From: Nocardioides pinisoli
Lineage (GTDB): Bacteria > Actinomycetota > Actinomycetes > Propionibacteriales > Nocardioidaceae
Reading direction: 5' to 3'
Length of the DNA stretch: 64,000 bases
NCBI RefSeq assembly: GCF_024199985.1
Contig: NZ_JANARS010000014.1
Span: 18,982-82,981 of the forward strand
The notes beneath the pieces are model-generated. The model was not told the DNA's origin and ran no database searches. It saw only the letters and a program-made list of their open reading frames with translations. Positions within the stretch are counted from its first letter, which is position 1, and each line of letters starts with the position of its first letter. Shown one piece after another: positions 8,256 through 16,340 of this stretch. The position numbers and the translations under genes were made by a program.

Positions 8256-10010
8256 GTGCCCGGTCCCGTGACCCTGTCCGACCGGCTCACCCGTCTCGCA
8301 CGCGTGACGGGTGAGCTGGCGGACCTGCACACCGTCCAGGCGGTCGGCGACGCCGTCGTCACCCACGGGGCGGAAGCCGTCGGGGCAGCTGTCGCGTCCA
8401 TGACGCTCCTGAACGAGGACCAGCGGACGGTCCAGCTCATGGCGCTGACCGGTGGTCTCGCCGAGGCGGAGGAGCAGTGGAGCACCTTTCCCCTCACCGT
8501 GCAGACGCCGTCGGCGGAGGCCATCCGCGCCGGCAGCCGGATGGTCGTCAACGGACCGGACAGCATCGAGCGTCGATTCAGTGACATGCCGAGGAACGGT
8601 GCCCAGACCGTCGTCGCCCTGCCCCTGGTCACAGCGGGAGCCGTGATCGGAGCCATCAGCCTGATCTTCACCGAGGCCCGGCACCTCGATGACACCGAGA
8701 TCGAGTTCCTCGACATCCTGGCCGGTGCGTGCGCGCAGAGCGTCGCCCGCATCTCGGCCAGGGACGAGGCAGCGCGTCAGCGGGCCAAGCTGGAGTTCCT
8801 GGCCGAGGCGGCCGCCGAGCTGGCCAGCAGCCTGGACTACCAGGTGACACTGGCCAACGTCGCCCGCCTCGCCGTGCCGGACTTCGCCGACTGGTGCGCG
8901 ATCGACGTGGTCGACGATGGCCGGCTGCACCGGCTCGCGGTGGCCCGCGTCGACCCGGACAAGGTACGGCTCGCCCATCAGCTGGCCGAGCGTTACCCCG
9001 CCGACCCCGAGGCCGCGCATGGCGCGTGGCACGTCATGCGCACCGGTCGCAGCGAGCTCATCACCGAGATCACGGACGAGATGTTGACGGCCAGTGCCGT
9101 GGACGACGAGCACGCCGCGATCGCGCGTGCCCTCCACCTCCGCAGCGCCGTCACCGTGCCACTCGTCGCGCGCAATCGCGTCCTGGGAGTGATCACGTGG
9201 GTCACGGCGGAGTCCGAACGCCACTTCACCCCTGACGACCTCGCCCTGGCCGAGGAGCTCGCGCAGCGCGCAGCCGTGTCGCTCGACAACTCCGAGCTCC
9301 ACAGCCAGACCCTGGCCGCCGCGGTCCAGCTGCAGCGCGCCGTGCTGCCGGACGCGCTGGTCGCGTCCTCGCGATGGGAGCTCGAGCACTCCTACAGTCC
9401 AGCGGGCCGCACGGAGGTCGGCGGCGACTTCTACGACGTGGTGGAGCTCGCTGACGGCCGCCTGCTGATGTTCATCGGTGACGTGATGGGACGAGGCGTC
9501 GGAGCTGCTGCGGCGATGGCCCAGGTCCGTGCAGCGGTACGAGCCTACGCAGCACTCGACCCTGAGCCGGTGGTCGTCCTCGCCCGGCTGGACCGGATGT
9601 TCGAGCACTACGGGTCGGAGCAGCTCGTCACGCTCCTGTACATGCTGGCCGACCCCGACCGAGACACCCTCAGCCTGGCGAACGCAGGCCACCCCGCACC
9701 TCTCCTGGTGAGCTGCGGGAGCTCCGTACGGCTCCCCTCAGCCGACGGTCCGCCGCTGGGCGTCGGCACCCCGACCCGCACCGCGATCGAGATCCCCTTC
9801 AAAGTCGGCGACCTCGTCGTCGCCTTCACCGACGGGCTCATCGAACGACGTGGTGAGGACATCACCGACGGACAGGACCGCGCAGCTGCGGCAGCTCAGG
9901 CGCTGGCTGGTCGACCCCTCAGTCACCTCGTTCCGTCGCTGGTCGACGAGGTCGGTGACCCACGACGCGACGACGACGTCGCCGTGCTCGCCGCGCGCCG
10001 CCTGGGCTGA
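8256..10010 (+). CDS. GAF-GAF-SpoIIE (PP2C) serine phosphatase, RsbU-like
   Basis: 584 residues from a GTG chosen because upstream codons lack the usual GC-rich third positions; an ATG at 8199 is the alternative. Two GAF sensor domains (about residues 15-155 and 170-330) precede a PP2C/SpoIIE phosphatase. Metal-binding aspartates are visible in GGDFYDVVELADGRL (about 388-402), GDVMGRG (about 408-414), FTDGLIER and RRDDDVAVL near the end. Such proteins dephosphorylate anti-sigma-factor antagonists in partner-switching stress pathways. No anti-sigma factor or antagonist gene lies nearby, so its partner is elsewhere. A terminator follows the stop. Confidence 0.9.
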   Translation: MPGPVTLSDRLTRLARVTGELADLHTVQAVGDAVVTHGAEAVGAAVASMTLLNEDQRTVQLMALTGGLAEAEEQWSTFPLTVQTPSAEAIRAGSRMVVNGPDSIERRFSDMPRNGAQTVVALPLVTAGAVIGAISLIFTEARHLDDTEIEFLDILAGACAQSVARISARDEAARQRAKLEFLAEAAAELASSLDYQVTLANVARLAVPDFADWCAIDVVDDGRLHRLAVARVDPDKVRLAHQLAERYPADPEAAHGAWHVMRTGRSELITEITDEMLTASAVDDEHAAIARALHLRSAVTVPLVARNRVLGVITWVTAESERHFTPDDLALAEELAQRAAVSLDNSELHSQTLAAAVQLQRAVLPDALVASSRWELEHSYSPAGRTEVGGDFYDVVELADGRLLMFIGDVMGRGVGAAAAMAQVRAAVRAYAALDPEPVVVLARLDRMFEHYGSEQLVTLLYMLADPDRDTLSLANAGHPAPLLVSCGSSVRLPSADGPPLGVGTPTRTAIEIPFKVGDLVVAFTDGLIERRGEDITDGQDRAAAAAQALAGRPLSHLVPSLVDEVGDPRRDDDVAVLAARRLG

Positions 10011-10068
10011 GCCGCCGGTCCCAGATCACCCTGCGCGCGACGCATGGCCGCTTGCACGGCGCAGCAGA

Positions 10069-10110
10069 ACAGCCCGCGACCTGCGTCTCCGCAGGTCACG
10101 GGCTGTTTCT
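10069..10110. terminator. Rho-independent terminator, probably bidirectional
   Basis: A stem ACAGCCCG-c-GACCTGCG pairs with CGCAGGTC-a-CGGGCTGT around a TCTC loop, with one C/A mismatch, followed by TTCT on the plus strand. It lies 58 nt after the phosphatase stop and just beyond the 3' end of the minus-strand tRNA-Asn, so it can serve both transcripts. Confidence 0.8.
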
Positions 10111-10114
10111 CTTG

Positions 10115-10187
10115 CTCCCCCGGTTGGACTCGAACCAACAACCCTCCGGTTAACAGCCGAATGCTCTGCCAGTTGAGCTACAGGGGA
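10115..10187 (-). tRNA. tRNA-Asn (GTT)
   Basis: A 73-nt cloverleaf on the minus strand: acceptor TCCCCTG/CGGGGGA, D arm GCTC/GAGC, anticodon loop CTGTTAA giving anticodon GTT, and T arm GTTGG-TTCGAGT-CCAAC. Discriminator base G. CCA is not encoded, as usual in actinobacteria. Confidence 0.95.
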
Positions 10188-10239
10188 TCGCTTGTGCAGC
10201 GAGGCGAAACCTTAGCAAGCCTCCGCGCCGCGGGTGAAA

Positions 10240-10758
10240 TCAGGGCAGCCCGACATCGCGCTGCGCCAGCTCGAGGGCCTCGCGGGCCGCGGCGCGGACC
10301 TCCGGGTCGTCGGGATCGACCCCCTCGTCGTACTCGTAGACCCACTGGACGCCCCCGGCGCCGGAGGGAGCGCGGCGCGCGATCACCCGCAGGCCGAGGC
10401 GCCGCCCCAGCCGCACGTGGCGCTGCAGGACGACGCTCGCGGTGACCCGCTCGTGCACGAGCTCGAGCAGTCGCCCCGGCTCGTCGAGCGTCGCGGTGTG
10501 GACGGGGCGCTGCTCACCCCACGCGCCCACCTCCGAGAGCCGGAAGGTGTCGGTGTCGCGGTCCCAGCCGGCGGCCTCCACCTGCTCCCACGGGACGCGC
10601 CGGGTGTCACCGTCGCGGACGACGTAGAAGGCGTCGCGGGTGCCGGCCAGCACGACGCCGTCGCCCGTGGTCGCCGCCGCGAGCACCCGCTCGCCCGGAC
10701 CGACCGCGACGGACGGGCCGGGCCGACGGCCCCACCGCTTCCTGGCGGGCGTGCTCAT
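10240..10758 (-). CDS. conserved actinobacterial hypothetical protein downstream of dnaG
   Basis: 172 residues. The N-terminus is short and basic (ARKRWGRRPG). The body alternates strands (ERVLAAATTGDGVVLAGTRDAFYVV, then WEQVEAAGWDRDTDTFRL), suggesting a PH-like or beta-barrel fold, and the C-terminus is helical. The ATG overlaps the dnaG stop as ATGA, so it is translationally coupled to primase. I recall proteins of this type next to dnaG in related actinobacteria but know no function. No catalytic motif is visible. Confidence 0.7.
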   Translation of the reverse strand: MSTPARKRWGRRPGPSVAVGPGERVLAAATTGDGVVLAGTRDAFYVVRDGDTRRVPWEQVEAAGWDRDTDTFRLSEVGAWGEQRPVHTATLDEPGRLLELVHERVTASVVLQRHVRLGRRLGLRVIARRAPSGAGGVQWVYEYDEGVDPDDPEVRAAAREALELAQRDVGLP

Positions 10759-12662
10759 GCCTGTCCTCCCGGCTGCCCGACGGCGCCCTCGCGCAGCTTG
10801 CGGCGGTGCTGCTCGAGCACCACCAGCTCGCCGAACATCCGGTTGTAGTCGAGCGCCTGCTCGACCGGGTTGGTGCGCTGGAGGCGGGCCTTGACGTCGG
10901 CGATGCGGCGGGACGTGGTGAGCTCCTGGAGTCGGTAGACGTAGGCCACGGCGAACGTCGGGTTGGGGTCGGTCGTGCCGCGGACCGGCTCGACGGCCAG
11001 CTCGGTGATCGCTGCGGCGACCGCGGGGTCGGTGGCCGAGCCACGCACCTTCGCGGCCCAGCCCTGGTCGTCGACGCCGGCGACCGGACCACCCGCCTCT
11101 GTCACCGCCGCCCAGACCCCCTGGAAGGTCGGGTGGGTGAAGTCGCCGGTCGTCACGTGGGTGGTGGTGCGGCCCACGCCGCCCGGGTGCTGGATGACCA
11201 GCTTGAGCAGCTCGCGCTCGATGAGGAAGCGCGGGTCGGACAGGCTCGGCAGGGCCGGACGGGCCGGCTCCGGGGCGTGGGCGGCCTCGGCTCCCCGTGC
11301 GGGTCGGCGCTCGTCCTTGGGGCCGGGGGCCGGACGGTCGGCGGCCCGGCGCACCTCGGCGCGCACCTGGTCGAGGTCGACCCCCACCATGTGGGCGAGC
11401 TCGCGGGAGAACGTCTCGACCTTCGTCCGGTCGCGGATGCTCGCCACCAGGCCGGCGGCGTCGCGCAGGGCGTCGACACGGCCGTCGGCCCGGTCGAGGT
11501 CGTAGCGGTTGAGCACGTTGTCGAGCGCGAAGCGGTAGAGCGGCTGGCGGCTCGCGACCAGCTCCCGCACGGCCTCGTCGCCCTCCTTGAGCCGCAGGTC
11601 GCACGGGTCCATCCCCTCGGGGGCGACGGCGACGTAGGTCTGCGAGGCGAACACCTGGTCGCTGTCGAGCACCTTCATGGCGGCCTTCTGCCCGGCCGAG
11701 TCGCCGTCGAAGGTGAAGATGACCTCGCCGCTGGTCGTGTCGTGGTCGCCGAGGAAACGACGCAGCACGCGGGCGTGGTCGGTGCCGAAGGCGGTGCCGC
11801 AGGAGGCCACGGCCGTCTTGACGCCGGCGAGGTGGCAGGCCATCACGTCGGTGTAGCCCTCGACCACGACGGCCTGCTGGCTCTCCTTCATCGCGGTGCG
11901 GGCCAGGTCGATGCCGTAGAGCACCTGGCTCTTCTTGTAGATCGCCGTCTCAGAGGTGTTGAGGTACTTCGCCTCGATGCGGTCGTCGTCGAAGATCCGG
12001 CGGGCGCCGAAGCCGATCGTGTCGCCGTTGGCCTCGCGGATGGGCCACACGAGCCGACCCCGGAAGCGGTCGTAGTGGGAGCGACCGAGGGCGACGAGAC
12101 CGGCGGCGACCGACTCCTCGTCGCTGATCCGCCGACCGCGCAGGTGACGGAGCAGCGCCTCGCCGTCGCGGGGGGCGAAGCCGACCCCGAAGGTCGCCGC
12201 CGCGGCCTGGTCGAAGCCGCGCTCGTGGAGGAACTGCCGCGCGACGACCGCATCGCGGCCGGCGAGCTGCTCGGCGTAGAACTCCTGGGCGACCTTGTGG
12301 GCCTCGATCAGCCGGCCACGAGCCGGCCCACGCGGCCGGACGGGCTCGTCGTCGCCGTCCTCACGCCGCAGCTGCACGCCGAACTTCTCCGCGAGCCGCT
12401 CGACGGCCTCGGTGAAGGTGAGCCCGTCGACCTTCATGAGGAAGGAGAGGACGTCGCCGCCCTCGCCGCAGCCGAAGCAGTGGAAGAACTGGCGCGCGGG
12501 GTTGACGTTGAACGACGGGGTCTTCTCGTCGTGGAACGGGCAGAGCCCCTTCAGCGACCCGCCGCCCGCGCGCTTGAGCGTGACGTAGCCGGAGACCACG
12601 TCGTCGATCCGCGCTTTCTCGCGCACCTCGGCGATGTCGTCGTCGCGAATCCGGCCTGCCAC
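10755..12662 (-). CDS. dnaG: DNA primase
   Basis: 635 residues from the GTG that begins VAGRIRDDDIAEVREKARID, the standard DnaG N-terminus; longer in-frame extensions are not conserved. The CHC2 zinc finger is complete (CPFHDEKTPSF...FHCFGCGEGGD, about residues 38-68). The Toprim catalytic core shows VVVEGYTDVMA, the invariant Glu of the domain, and FTFDGDSAGQKAA with the DxD metal site. The C-terminal helicase-binding region follows a Pro/Ala linker. It primes lagging-strand synthesis at the replication fork. The next gene overlaps it by 4 nt; dgt lies upstream on the same strand beyond a plus-strand trio. Confidence 0.97.
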   Translation of the reverse strand: MAGRIRDDDIAEVREKARIDDVVSGYVTLKRAGGGSLKGLCPFHDEKTPSFNVNPARQFFHCFGCGEGGDVLSFLMKVDGLTFTEAVERLAEKFGVQLRREDGDDEPVRPRGPARGRLIEAHKVAQEFYAEQLAGRDAVVARQFLHERGFDQAAAATFGVGFAPRDGEALLRHLRGRRISDEESVAAGLVALGRSHYDRFRGRLVWPIREANGDTIGFGARRIFDDDRIEAKYLNTSETAIYKKSQVLYGIDLARTAMKESQQAVVVEGYTDVMACHLAGVKTAVASCGTAFGTDHARVLRRFLGDHDTTSGEVIFTFDGDSAGQKAAMKVLDSDQVFASQTYVAVAPEGMDPCDLRLKEGDEAVRELVASRQPLYRFALDNVLNRYDLDRADGRVDALRDAAGLVASIRDRTKVETFSRELAHMVGVDLDQVRAEVRRAADRPAPGPKDERRPARGAEAAHAPEPARPALPSLSDPRFLIERELLKLVIQHPGGVGRTTTHVTTGDFTHPTFQGVWAAVTEAGGPVAGVDDQGWAAKVRGSATDPAVAAAITELAVEPVRGTTDPNPTFAVAYVYRLQELTTSRRIADVKARLQRTNPVEQALDYNRMFGELVVLEQHRRKLREGAVGQPGGQA

Positions 12663-12802
12663 GCCGGGGAGTCTACGGGCGGCCTCCCACGAGCGCCGCG
12701 GCGTCTCCACAACGGCCGCGGCCACCCCCTTCACGGGGGTCACGCCACCCCTTGGGGCGTACGTCGCTGGTGCCCCGCCCGCGGGTCTGGGAAGGTCGAA
12801 AC

Positions 12803-13222
12803 ATGACTGCTCAGCACGGAGCGCCAGAGAGTCAGACCCAGAGTCAGACCCTCGGCGCACTGGTCCACCAGCTCACCCAGCAGGTCCCCGAGCTCATCCG
12901 CTCGGAGATCCGCCTCGCGCAGGCGGAGGTCGCCCAGAAGGGCAAGCGCGCCGGCGTCGGGATCGGCATGTTCAGCGTCGCCGGGCTCCTCGCCTTCTTC
13001 GCCCTCGCCTGCCTGGTGACGACCGCCATCCTCGCCCTCGCGCTCGTCGTCGACGCGTGGCTGGCCGCGCTCGTCGTGGCGCTCGCCCTCGTCGCCGCCG
13101 CTGCGGTGGCGGGCGTGGTCGGCAGGAGCAAGGTGGCCGAGGCCGCTCCTCCGGCGCCCGAGCGGGCGATCGAGGGCATCAAGGAGGACATCGCGACGGT
13201 GAAGGGAGGCCACCATGGGTGA
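12803..13222 (+). CDS. phage-holin-like membrane protein (holin superfamily III type)
   Basis: 139 residues. A hydrophilic N-terminus with a helical segment (TLGALVHQLTQQVPELIRSE) precedes two long hydrophobic segments at about residues 54-77 and 81-104, then a charged tail. The pattern fits the Phage_holin_3_6 family of chromosomal actinobacterial membrane proteins, which are not phage lysis genes. It overlaps the next gene by 8 nt and starts a three-gene plus-strand unit. The ATG at 12803 was chosen because the upstream in-frame extension is not coding-like. Confidence 0.8.
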   Translation: MTAQHGAPESQTQSQTLGALVHQLTQQVPELIRSEIRLAQAEVAQKGKRAGVGIGMFSVAGLLAFFALACLVTTAILALALVVDAWLAALVVALALVAAAAVAGVVGRSKVAEAAPPAPERAIEGIKEDIATVKGGHHG

Positions 13223-13475
13223 CCAGACGCCCGAGAAGACGCCCGAGCAGCTCGAGGCCGAGATCGCGCAGCAGCGTGAGCAGCTGGCCGGCACGGTCGA
13301 CCAGCTCGCCGCCAAGCTCGACGTGAAGTCGCAGGCCCAGCACAAGGTGGCCTCGCTCAAGGACTCCGTCACGGACGACACCGGCAAGCCGCGCACCGAG
13401 GTGCTCGCCGCTGCCGGATCGCTCGTGGCGATGGCCGTGGTGCTGCTGCTGTGGCGGCGCCGCGGTGCCCACTGA
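13215..13475 (+). CDS. DUF3618 family membrane protein
   Basis: 86 residues. The N-terminal TPEQLEAEIAQQREQLAGTV is the DUF3618 signature, a short amphipathic helix. A single transmembrane helix near the C-terminus (about 62-80) ends in WRRRG. The family is small, membrane-anchored and found beside the holin-like and YtxH-like proteins in actinobacteria. Function unknown. It is translationally coupled to the preceding gene. Confidence 0.85.
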   Translation: MGDQTPEKTPEQLEAEIAQQREQLAGTVDQLAAKLDVKSQAQHKVASLKDSVTDDTGKPRTEVLAAAGSLVAMAVVLLLWRRRGAH

Positions 13476-13505
13476 ACAACCATTGACCCAGGGAAGGGAG
13501 ACCCC

Positions 13506-13844
13506 ATGAAGAAGCTCATGCTGCTCGTCGCCGGAGGTGTCGGCTACGTGCTCGGCGCCCGTGCCGGACGGGAGCGCTACGACCAGATCAAGAAGGCGGC
13601 CACCCGCGTGAAGGAGGATCCGCGGGTCCAGGAGAAGGCGCACCAGGCCGCCGACCTCGCCAAGGACAAGGCCCCGGTGGTGAAGGACAAGGTGACCTCC
13701 GCCGCCAGCACGGCCGCCAGCACGGCCGCCGACAAGGTGACCCCGTCGGGCAGCGGCGAGCACCGCTCCGACCTCGAGGAACAGCTGCACCCCGACAGCA
13801 CGGCACGGCAGGACGACCCCTACCCCCAGGGCAACCTGCCCTGA
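13506..13844 (+). CDS. YtxH-like membrane-anchored protein
   Basis: 112 residues. A short hydrophobic N-terminus (LMLLVAGGVGYVLGARAGRERY) is followed by a long Ala/Lys/Asp-rich helical region with repeated KDK and AAS elements and a disordered, acidic C-terminus. The hydrophobic start with the GxRxGRERYDQI motif resembles YtxH-type proteins. RBS GGGAGA lies just upstream. Its last 25 nt overlap the 3' end of the convergent dgt gene. Probably an envelope stress or structural protein with its two neighbours; inference only. Confidence 0.7.
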   Translation: MKKLMLLVAGGVGYVLGARAGRERYDQIKKAATRVKEDPRVQEKAHQAADLAKDKAPVVKDKVTSAASTAASTAADKVTPSGSGEHRSDLEEQLHPDSTARQDDPYPQGNLP

Positions 13845-15109
13845 CCGAGCGCTTCGTGGCGCGCGACGGCGCTGGCGTCGGTCAGTGACGCGACCTGGTC
13901 GATGACCACGCGTCGCCGACCGGCGTCGTCGCCCGCCCGCTCCCAGTCCTCGACGAAGACCGGGTCGAGCGCGTCGACACCGCGCGCCCACAACCGCTCG
14001 ACGAGCTCGGCCACGAGCTGTCGCTGCCGCTCCATCAGCGCGACCCGGTCGTCGGCCTGCATGACGTAGTGGGCGGCGATCCCCTTGAGCACCCCGATCT
14101 CCACCTCGGTGGCCTCCGGGACGACCAGGTCGGCCCGGTGCCGCACCGGGGGCTCTCCTCCCGTGGCGGCGAGGGTGGCCTGCTGCACGCTGCCGCAGAA
14201 GCGGCCGACGAGGTCGCTGGTGAGGTTCTTGATCGCCGCGAGGCTGCGCCGGCTGCCGTCGTAGGACGTGCGGGGCCAGCTGCCCATCGCCCGAAGGTCG
14301 GCCAGCGCGGAGTCGAGGGCGTCGTCGTCGAGGCCGGGCAGGTACCAGGAGCGCACGGTCTCCCACAGCGCGTCCCGGTCGAGCCGGGTCAGGTCGAGGC
14401 GACCGGCGACGATGCCGTCCTCGACGTCGTGCACCGAGTAGGCGACGTCGTCGGCGAGGTCCATCACCTGCGCCTCGAGGCAGCGTCGGCGGCCCTCGAT
14501 CCCTGACCGCACCCAGTCGAAGACGGGCCGGTCGTCGTCGTAGACGCCGAACTTCACGACGACCCGCGGGGTGCCGTCTGCGTGCACGCCGTGCGGCCCG
14601 GTGGCCTCCGAGCGCGCCCAGGGGTACTTCGTGCAGGCGTCGAGGGTCGCCCTGGTGAGGTTGAGGCCGACGGAGTGGCCGTCGGCGTCGAAGGTCTTGG
14701 ACTCCAGCCGCGTGAGCAGGCGCAGGGTCTGCGCGTTGCCCTCGAACCCGCCGCAGTCGGTGCTGAGGCCGGCGAGCGCCCGCTCGCCGTTGTGGCCGAA
14801 GGGCGGGTGCCCGAGGTCGTGCGCGAGCGCCGCCGTCTCGGCGATGTCGGGGTGGGTGCCGATGGCGCGGGCCAGGTCGCGGGCGACCTGGGCCACCTCG
14901 AGGCTGTGCGTGAGCCGGTTGCGGACGAAGTCGTCGGTCTGCGGACCCACGACCTGCGTCTTGGCCGCGAGCCGGCGCGACGCCGCCGCGTGGACGACGC
15001 GCGCCCGGTCGCGCTCGAACGCCAGGCGCACCGGCGCCTCCACCCGCTTGGGTGGCTCGGCGACGATGCGCTCGCGCGCCGAGTCGTCGTACGGGTCCTC
15101 GATGCTCAT
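13820..15109 (-). CDS. dgt: deoxyguanosinetriphosphate triphosphohydrolase-like protein
   Basis: 429 residues, the usual length for the actinobacterial type. HD-domain metal ligands are visible as RLTHSLEVAQ (His), AHDLGHPPFGHNGE (His-Asp) and the later MDLADDVAYSVHDVED (Asp). Hydrolyses dNTPs to deoxynucleosides and triphosphate, controlling the dNTP pool. The position upstream of dnaG on the same strand matches the order in mycobacteria. Whether it prefers dGTP cannot be told from sequence. Confidence 0.93.
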   Translation of the reverse strand: MSIEDPYDDSARERIVAEPPKRVEAPVRLAFERDRARVVHAAASRRLAAKTQVVGPQTDDFVRNRLTHSLEVAQVARDLARAIGTHPDIAETAALAHDLGHPPFGHNGERALAGLSTDCGGFEGNAQTLRLLTRLESKTFDADGHSVGLNLTRATLDACTKYPWARSEATGPHGVHADGTPRVVVKFGVYDDDRPVFDWVRSGIEGRRRCLEAQVMDLADDVAYSVHDVEDGIVAGRLDLTRLDRDALWETVRSWYLPGLDDDALDSALADLRAMGSWPRTSYDGSRRSLAAIKNLTSDLVGRFCGSVQQATLAATGGEPPVRHRADLVVPEATEVEIGVLKGIAAHYVMQADDRVALMERQRQLVAELVERLWARGVDALDPVFVEDWERAGDDAGRRRVVIDQVASLTDASAVARHEALGQGRLPWG

Positions 15110-15181
15110 CGGCCGGTCAGCCTAGCGAGCGCCACGGACTCCGCCGACGCCCCGGTCGGCGACATGCTCGGCGGTGTGGTG

Positions 15182-16141
15182 TCAGTAGACCGTCACGTGG
15201 ACGTGGTCGTAGTGGTTGGCGGTGACCGACCCACGGTCGGACATGCCGCGCCAGCCCTCGCCGGAGCGCTCCACGGACCAGATGTTCTGCGCGTAGATGA
15301 TGTACTCGATGCCGAGGGCGGCGTAGTTGGCGCGCAGGAAGTCGGCGACGGCCCAGCCGGTGTCGCCGCTGACCATGATGTCGATGGCGCGGCCCTGGCC
15401 GTGCTCACCGTCACCGCGCCACGTGCCGTAGCTCGTGATCGAGGGCCAGTTGGCGCACACCACGTCGTGGATCTCGTACAGCGAGGCGCGACCGGCGTCG
15501 ATGGAGGACCCGTTGGCGCAGCTGCCGCCCAGGCTCGGACCGGCGGGCTTGGCCTGGACCTCGGGCTTCGGCTCGGGCTCGGGCTTCGGCTTCGTCGCGC
15601 TGAGGTAGTCGGAGGTCACCCAGCGGGACTGGCCGTCGATGACGACCTGGGTGCGGCCGAGCTGCTCGCGACCGGTGACCGGCACCTTCTTGAGGGCGTC
15701 GATGACGCCGAGCTTGTCGGCCTTCTCCGACGGGCCGTCCCAGAGGTTGAGGACGTCGGTGGTCCACACGGTGTCGTCGAGCTTCTTGGCGAGCTGGCGC
15801 GCCTTCTTGTCCACGCTGATGTCCTTGCGCGCGGCGGCCTCGGCCCTGGCGGCGCCGCGGATCTGCGAGCGGGACACGGTGGTGGTCACGGCGCGCCGGC
15901 GGAGCGAGGAGTCCTCGACGGTGCTGTCGGCGGACGTGCCCGCGGCGACCGGCTCGGAGGTGCCGGAGGAGGCCAGGAGGTTCACGTCGGTCGCCGGCTC
16001 TGCGGCGAGCACGCCCATGGTCACCGCGGAGAGCGTCGCCACGACGGCGAGCGGTGCGGAGACGAGGACGGAGCGGGGGACTCGGGAGGGACGGGGGGTG
16101 GTGGTAGCAGGGGCTTCCCGCTTGTGGCGATGCTGAGCCAC
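15182..16141 (-). CDS. secreted SH3b-like plus M15/ARB_07466-like C-terminal domain protein
   Basis: 319 residues. A single signal-anchor or signal peptide covers about residues 20-46. A basic coiled region (about 85-120) leads to an SH3b-like segment (VLNLWDGPSEKADKLG...RWVTSDYLSA, about 130-182), a Pro/Lys/Glu linker, and a C-terminal domain with THYGxxR-like elements: ITSYGTWRGDGEHGQGRAID and VTANHYDHVHVTVY. The H..GRAxD and HxDHVH residues resemble metal ligands of M15-type peptidoglycan peptidases, so cell-wall cleavage or binding is likely. No operon partner. The 199-nt upstream gap holds an 11-bp direct repeat CGATCCACGAG (16183 and 16231). Confidence 0.75.
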   Translation of the reverse strand: MAQHRHKREAPATTTPRPSRVPRSVLVSAPLAVVATLSAVTMGVLAAEPATDVNLLASSGTSEPVAAGTSADSTVEDSSLRRRAVTTTVSRSQIRGAARAEAAARKDISVDKKARQLAKKLDDTVWTTDVLNLWDGPSEKADKLGVIDALKKVPVTGREQLGRTQVVIDGQSRWVTSDYLSATKPKPEPEPKPEVQAKPAGPSLGGSCANGSSIDAGRASLYEIHDVVCANWPSITSYGTWRGDGEHGQGRAIDIMVSGDTGWAVADFLRANYAALGIEYIIYAQNIWSVERSGEGWRGMSDRGSVTANHYDHVHVTVY

Positions 16142-16340
16142 AGCGCTGATCCTTTGCGGTTGCTGTCGGGGGGACGTTGCGCCGATCCACGAGCCCGGAA
16201 ACGGGGGAAGAACTCATGCCCACGTCGACGCGATCCACGAGTGAAGCACAGGAAACTCGGCCTGTCCCAATCTTCCCCGGTAAATTTCCGCGTGTTCCGG
16301 CTCACCCGTCGACGGATCCGTGCGCGACGAAGCCCCGGGC

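Noticed and set aside
10806..12806. 666-codon plus-strand frame opposite dnaG
   Set aside because: Antisense mirror of dnaG with no recognisable domain and biased composition.
12803..13222. Prophage lysis gene because of holin resemblance
   Set aside because: No endolysin, structural or integrase genes nearby; the family is chromosomal in many actinobacteria.
16142..16340. Possible c-di-AMP (ydaO) riboswitch upstream of the secreted cell-wall protein
   Set aside because: Such switches often precede actinobacterial wall hydrolases, but the conserved ydaO core segments could not be found here.
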